This document shows positions 14,281-17,700 of a stretch of 17,700 nucleotides of DNA, one piece after another. The position numbers and the translations under genes are program-made. Within the stretch, counting starts at the first letter, position 1. Each line of letters begins with the position of its first letter. A model generated the notes under the pieces. That model searched no databases, was not told the DNA's origin, and saw nothing but the letters and a program-made list of their open reading frames with translations. The DNA is from CAYUIG01 sp964444685 (GTDB lineage: Bacteria; Gemmatimonadota; Gemmatimonadetes; Longimicrobiales; RSA9), in the NCBI GenBank assembly GCA_964444685.1, contig CAYUIG010000061.1:1-17700 (forward strand), in the 5' to 3' direction.

Positions 14281-14291
14281 ATCTCCACAAT
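14271..14291. promoter_or_regulatory. 21-bp palindrome at the distal end of the array
   Basis: ATTGTGGAGA (14271-14280) and TCTCCACAAT (14282-14291) are perfect inverted arms around one base. The left arm is also the last direct repeat. It may be a higher-affinity inverted site for the same regulator, or the stem of a weak terminator for the regulator gene, whose stop is only 13 nt away. No T-run favours termination. Confidence 0.45.
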
Positions 14292-14303
14292 TCGGCCTAA
14301 ATA

Positions 14304-14981
14304 CTACTCGTCGAGCCGGTAACCCTGCCCGCGGACGGTGATCAGGTGGCGGGGGTGGCCCGGATCCGGTTCGAGCTTCCGGCGCAGTTCGACCATGTGG
14401 GAGTCGATGGTGCGCGTACTGACCGCGCCCATGTCCCCCCACGCCTCGCGGACGAGCCGCTGCCGCGAGATCGTGCGGCCGGGTTCGCGTGCGAGCGTCA
14501 GAAGCACGCGCAGTTCCTGGCGCGTGAGCTCCACCTCGTCGCCAGCACGTGTGACCGTCTCGCGTGGCACGTCGATGATGACGTCACCGAAACGGACGGT
14601 ACGCGCCGCGACAGTGGGCCGTGCGCGGCGGAGCAGGGCCTCGACGCGCGCCATGAGCTCGAGGAGCCCGAACGGTTTGGTGACGTAGTCGTCGGCGCCG
14701 AGCCGGAAGCCGTACACCTTGTCGGTCTCCTCGGCGCGTGCGGAGAGCATGAGTACGGGTGTTTCGATGCCGGCGTCGCGCAGGCGGCGGAGCACGCCGA
14801 AGCCGTCGAGGCGCGGCATCATGACGTCCATGATGATGAGGTCCCACTTGCGCGCAGTTGCGCGTTCGAGACCGTCCATGCCGTTGCTGGCCACTTCGAC
14901 GATGTGACCTTCGACCTCCAGATTGTTCTGGAGCCCGAACGCGAGGTCGTCGCTGTCCTCGATGATGAGGATGCGGCCCAC
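14304..14981 (-). CDS. OmpR/PhoB-family response regulator
   Basis: This 225-residue regulator has a receiver domain (about 1-118) with Glu8, Asp9, the phospho-acceptor Asp52 in IIMDVMMPRLDG, Ser80 and Lys102 in TKPF. A winged-helix DNA-binding domain follows (about 127-225), with the recognition helix around STRTIDSHMVELRRKLE and the C-terminal ITVRGQGYRL hairpin. Length is normal. The start is a GTG at 14981, 2 nt after the kinase stop, so the kinase and regulator are one unit. The gene ends just before the repeat array that leads into the lasso genes, which makes it the best candidate for their activator. Confidence 0.94.
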   Translation of the reverse strand: MGRILIIEDSDDLAFGLQNNLEVEGHIVEVASNGMDGLERATARKWDLIIMDVMMPRLDGFGVLRRLRDAGIETPVLMLSARAEETDKVYGFRLGADDYVTKPFGLLELMARVEALLRRARPTVAARTVRFGDVIIDVPRETVTRAGDEVELTRQELRVLLTLAREPGRTISRQRLVREAWGDMGAVSTRTIDSHMVELRRKLEPDPGHPRHLITVRGQGYRLDE

Positions 14982-14983
14982 GT

Positions 14984-16615
14984 TCAGGCGACGACGGCGG
15001 CGGACGCGGCGGCGAGGCGGGCGTCGGGGAACTCGACGATGATGCGCGCGCCGCCGCCGGGCGCGTCATCGATGCGACAGCCGCCGCCGTGTGCACGTGC
15101 GAGCTCGCGCACGATGGCGAGGCCGATGCCGCTGCCGCCGACGGCGGAGTTCTGATCGCGCGAGAGCCTGTAGAACGCGTCGAACGCGCGCTCGCGTTCC
15201 TCGGCCGGGATGCCGGCGCCCTCGTCGTCGACCCAGATCCGGACCGTCGTTGCGAAGAGCGCCATGCCGACGGTGATGCGCTGCTCGAGCGGTCCGTACT
15301 TGGTTGCGTTGTCGAGCAGGTTGAGCAGGATCTGGCGGACCGCGTCGCGGTCCACGTTGGCGACGATTCCCTCCTGGAGTTCGGGGCGGATTTCGACACC
15401 CGGTGAGCGCTGGAGCACCGCGAACGCGTGAATGGCATCGCGCACGTCTTCGGCGAGATGCGCAGGAGCAAGACGCAGGTGAATGGCGCCGCGTCCCGAG
15501 CGTGCGAACTGGAGAACGTTGTCCACGAGGTGTGCGAGCCGGCGCGACTCGTTGTCGATGATCTCGAGGGAGCGCCGCCGGTCTGCGGGTGAGCGCATGC
15601 GGCCGAGCCGGAGCGTCTCCGCGAACATCCGTATCTGTGCGAGCGGCGTGCGCAGCTCGTGTGAAACACCGGCGATGAAGTTGTCGCGCAGGGCGGCCAG
15701 CTCGGTCTCGCGCTTGATCAGGTAAAGGCCGAATCCCGCGACCGCGATCGTGAACGTGAGCAGCGTGAGCAGCAGCGGCACGCGCGAGCGGAACACACCG
15801 ACGATCGCCGCCTCGGCCTGCGGCAGCACCTCGACGCGAAGCGTGAGTCCCTCCAGCAGCTCATCGAGCTGCTGATCGCGCGAATAGGCCGCGTCGGCAA
15901 CCGGGAGTCCTGTCCGGAACAGCGCACGTCCGCGGTTGTCCATTACGCTGAAGACGAACGTGCTGTCGTTGCGGCCGGCACGCAGCAGCTCGACCGGGAC
16001 GAGCGGGCCGTGGTCGAACGCGTTGCCGAGGAAGTACTCGAGCACGACCGGCCGTGCTGCGATGCCGTACGCGGCGACGGGTTCGACGCCGCGATGATCC
16101 ACGAGATGGACGAAGACGATCGTAGAGCCGTCGGCATCGGTTCCGCGCAGGAGCCCCACACCAAAACGCCCCGAGAAGCGGGCCACTCGGGCGGAGAGGA
16201 TCCTGCGATCCAGCCTGCGTGCCGTCGTCGGTACCTGCTCTCCGCTGGTCTTCACCTCGCCGTTCGCGAGATCCACGGTATAGGCGAACAGGACGTCCTC
16301 GGGTTCGACACACTCGCACGCGCCCGTGAAGTCGAGCGACTCGAGCACGGCATCCGGCGTGGCGAGCTCCTCAGAATCGCTCAGCCTCTCGACCATGGGT
16401 GCGTAGAGCAGCTGGAGCGACCGGAAGAGGGTAACCGAAGCCGCTTCGCTCCATGCGTCCGCGGCCAGCATGGCCGTGTGGCCGACGATCTCGCGGCCGA
16501 GCTGCTCGCGCGCGCGGTCGGCTCGATAGGCCTGCCAGCTCATGATCCCCATGAGCGCGACCATGCCGACGAGCAGCGCTCCGAGCCCGAGCATGCGGGG
16601 TCGCCGCGTCTCCAT
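14984..16615 (-). CDS. membrane sensor histidine kinase, partner of the OmpR-type regulator
   Basis: This 543-residue kinase has membrane helices at about 8-27 and 279-300, enclosing an extracytoplasmic sensor domain of about 250 residues that has two nearby Cys (100 and 102 in GACECVEPED). No clear HAMP domain follows; the HisKA domain starts almost at once, with His319 in GVSHELRTPLAQIRM. The ATPase domain has Asn432 and Asn436 in LNLLDNATKYGP, a G1 box around Asp464 (DDEGAGIP) and a G2 box GGSGIGL (493-499). The open frame continues upstream into the glycosyltransferase region, but the ATG at 16615 with GAGG 4 nt upstream gives a sensible N-terminus before helix 1. It probably signals to the regulator encoded 2 nt downstream. 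Confidence 0.92.
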   Translation of the reverse strand: METRRPRMLGLGALLVGMVALMGIMSWQAYRADRAREQLGREIVGHTAMLAADAWSEAASVTLFRSLQLLYAPMVERLSDSEELATPDAVLESLDFTGACECVEPEDVLFAYTVDLANGEVKTSGEQVPTTARRLDRRILSARVARFSGRFGVGLLRGTDADGSTIVFVHLVDHRGVEPVAAYGIAARPVVLEYFLGNAFDHGPLVPVELLRAGRNDSTFVFSVMDNRGRALFRTGLPVADAAYSRDQQLDELLEGLTLRVEVLPQAEAAIVGVFRSRVPLLLTLLTFTIAVAGFGLYLIKRETELAALRDNFIAGVSHELRTPLAQIRMFAETLRLGRMRSPADRRRSLEIIDNESRRLAHLVDNVLQFARSGRGAIHLRLAPAHLAEDVRDAIHAFAVLQRSPGVEIRPELQEGIVANVDRDAVRQILLNLLDNATKYGPLEQRITVGMALFATTVRIWVDDEGAGIPAEERERAFDAFYRLSRDQNSAVGGSGIGLAIVRELARAHGGGCRIDDAPGGGARIIVEFPDARLAAASAAVVA

Positions 16616-16701
16616 GGTCCTCAGGATCTGCGTCAGCAAGTCGGCCTCGGCGCGCGGGTTGTTGCGTATGCTGGAAATATGGGACGGGCAGCGACGCCGC
16701 C

Positions 16702-17700
16702 TCAAGGCCCGACGCGATAGCTCCGGCCGCGCCACTGGATCCGCCGGCCGCGCGCGGCACTGCGCAGGAACAGCATTCCGGTGAACAGAGCGCCGATCGG
16801 GTAGAAGATCGCGTGCAGCAGCGGAGCACCCAGACGGGCGTGAATGGCCAGCCAGAAGAAAAGGGACGCCGCCGTCGCCGCCACCGCCCAGCCGAGCATC
16901 GGACCGACCGAGAACTGGATCAGCGACGCCGCCACGATGGCCGGCGGTGTGACCCAGAACGCGATCACGAACGCGCCGATGAGCCATGGCACGACCGGGG
17001 CGATCGGCCCGGGCACCGTGTGCCGGCTTCCGGCCGCGAGGTTCTTGCTCCAGCCCTCGAGGATCTGTTCGAGCGAGCGGTACATCCGCGTCTCGATCAG
17101 GTCCTCCGCGTGCGCCAGGTACACGCGCCCGCCGGTCTCCGCCACGCGCTGCGCGAGCCCGACATCCTCGACCACGTCGTCCTTCACCGCCGCATGCCCG
17201 CCCGCACGCTCGTACGCGGCGCGATCGACGAGGATGAACTGGCCGTTCACGAGCAGGTCGCGCGCACGCTTCGCGCGGTTGACGCGGCGCGCCTCGAGGA
17301 ATCGCATGCGGATGAGCGTGAACACCTGCGGCAGGATGACACGCTCCCAGAACGTGTCCATGCGCTGCTTCGCGAGCACGCTCACCAAGTCCGCGCCTTC
17401 GTTGCTCAGCGCACCGACCGCGTGGGCGAGCAGGTCGTCGTCGTGACGCGTGTCCGCATCCGTGAAGAGCAGCAGCTCGCCGCGTGCGGCCTGGTATCCC
17501 TGCCAGCACGCCCACGACTTGCCCAGCCACCCGCTCGGCAGCGCATCGCCTTCGATGAGCTTCACGCGACCATCGGCGCGCGCGGCGAGGATGCGTGCGA
17601 TGTCGGTCGTGCCATCGACGCTGCCGTCATCCACGATCACGACTTCGAAGCGCGGATAGTCCGAGGCGAGCAGCGTGCCGACGCACGCGCCGATGTTCAC
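16702..17700 (-). CDS. family 2 glycosyltransferase with C-terminal membrane helices (partial, N-terminus off the right edge)
   Basis: The visible 332 residues begin inside the catalytic GT-A domain: NIGACVGTLL, then FEVVIVDDGSVDGT (nucleotide-sugar binding) and LLLFTDADT with the metal-binding Asp-x-Asp. A VVEDVGLAQRV segment further on fits the acceptor-side acidic motif. Three or four hydrophobic helices at the C-terminus (about 240-315) anchor it in the membrane. The layout resembles the CrtQ/HpnB-like enzymes that modify carotenoids or hopanoids, but the acceptor cannot be read from sequence. The true start lies beyond position 17700. It ends 86 bp before the sensor kinase start and may or may not share a transcript with it. 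Confidence 0.88.
   Translation of the reverse strand: MNIGACVGTLLASDYPRFEVVIVDDGSVDGTTDIARILAARADGRVKLIEGDALPSGWLGKSWACWQGYQAARGELLLFTDADTRHDDDLLAHAVGALSNEGADLVSVLAKQRMDTFWERVILPQVFTLIRMRFLEARRVNRAKRARDLLVNGQFILVDRAAYERAGGHAAVKDDVVEDVGLAQRVAETGGRVYLAHAEDLIETRMYRSLEQILEGWSKNLAAGSRHTVPGPIAPVVPWLIGAFVIAFWVTPPAIVAASLIQFSVGPMLGWAVAATAASLFFWLAIHARLGAPLLHAIFYPIGALFTGMLFLRSAARGRRIQWRGRSYRVGP

Noticed and set aside
14157..14288. N-terminal extension of B1 through the repeat array
   Set aside because: It would translate the repeats into a His/Asn/Ser-rich tail; the ATG at 14156 with GGAGGTG upstream matches where the RRE family begins.
16616..17530. Upstream extension giving an 848-residue kinase
   Set aside because: The extension lies antiparallel-in-frame over the glycosyltransferase and encodes Arg/Ala-rich junk; the ATG at 16615 has a ribosome site and precedes the first membrane helix.
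16702..17700. The glycosyltransferase as a lasso tailoring enzyme
   Set aside because: Its C-terminal membrane helices and CrtQ/HpnB-like layout suggest a lipid acceptor, and it is separated from the lasso genes by the two-component pair.

Overview
The window comes from a GC-rich bacterium. Several traits point to Gemmatimonadota or a close relative: a ba3-type oxygen reductase, a futalosine-pathway menaquinone gene, a secreted six-bladed propeller beside a small sigma factor, and a lasso peptide cluster run by two-component kinases. This placement is inferred from gene content and not proven.

Layout. At 1-2047 (minus strand) lies a tightly packed ba3-type cytochrome c oxidase operon: a two-helix small membrane protein, subunit IIa, the CuA subunit II, and subunit I, which runs off the left edge. 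At 2139-4642 (minus) a membrane histidine kinase is translationally coupled to a beta-carbonic anhydrase. From 4814 to 7373 is a toxin-antitoxin patch. It holds an intact HicB-type antitoxin with a decayed hicA, an intact HigB-HigA pair with an operator sitting on its own -10 box, and an intact DUF433 antitoxin with a frameshifted, truncated PIN-like toxin. The menaquinone gene mqnD lies between them. At 7544-9794 (minus) a sigma-70-like factor, a secreted beta-propeller and a small Cys-rich secreted protein form a lower-GC segment.

The most interesting part is 9901-16615 (minus): a complete lasso peptide biosynthetic core. Reading along the minus strand it runs sensor kinase, OmpR-type regulator, an array of seven TGGAG repeats mostly 11 bp apart, B1 (RRE/PqqD-like leader binder), B2 (transglutaminase-like leader peptidase), C (asparagine-synthetase-like macrolactam synthetase), A (a 44-residue precursor that automated ORF calling easily misses), a strong hairpin, and a PAS-kinase-receiver hybrid. 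The precursor has the spacing of the canonical lasso leader (W-x2-P-x-L-x3-G-x5-T) and a predicted 20-residue core that starts with Gly and has Glu at position 8, giving a predicted eight-residue ring with a lone Cys inside it. Putting the precursor last and flanking the cluster with two sensor kinases is unusual. No dedicated ABC exporter, isopeptidase or receptor gene is seen in the window.

Working model (inference). The kinase-regulator pair senses an envelope or redox signal. The regulator binds the phased repeats upstream of B1 and switches on B1-B2-C-A. The hairpin after A separates the abundant precursor message from the downstream hybrid kinase. At 16702-17700 is the 3' part of a family 2 glycosyltransferase with C-terminal membrane helices.
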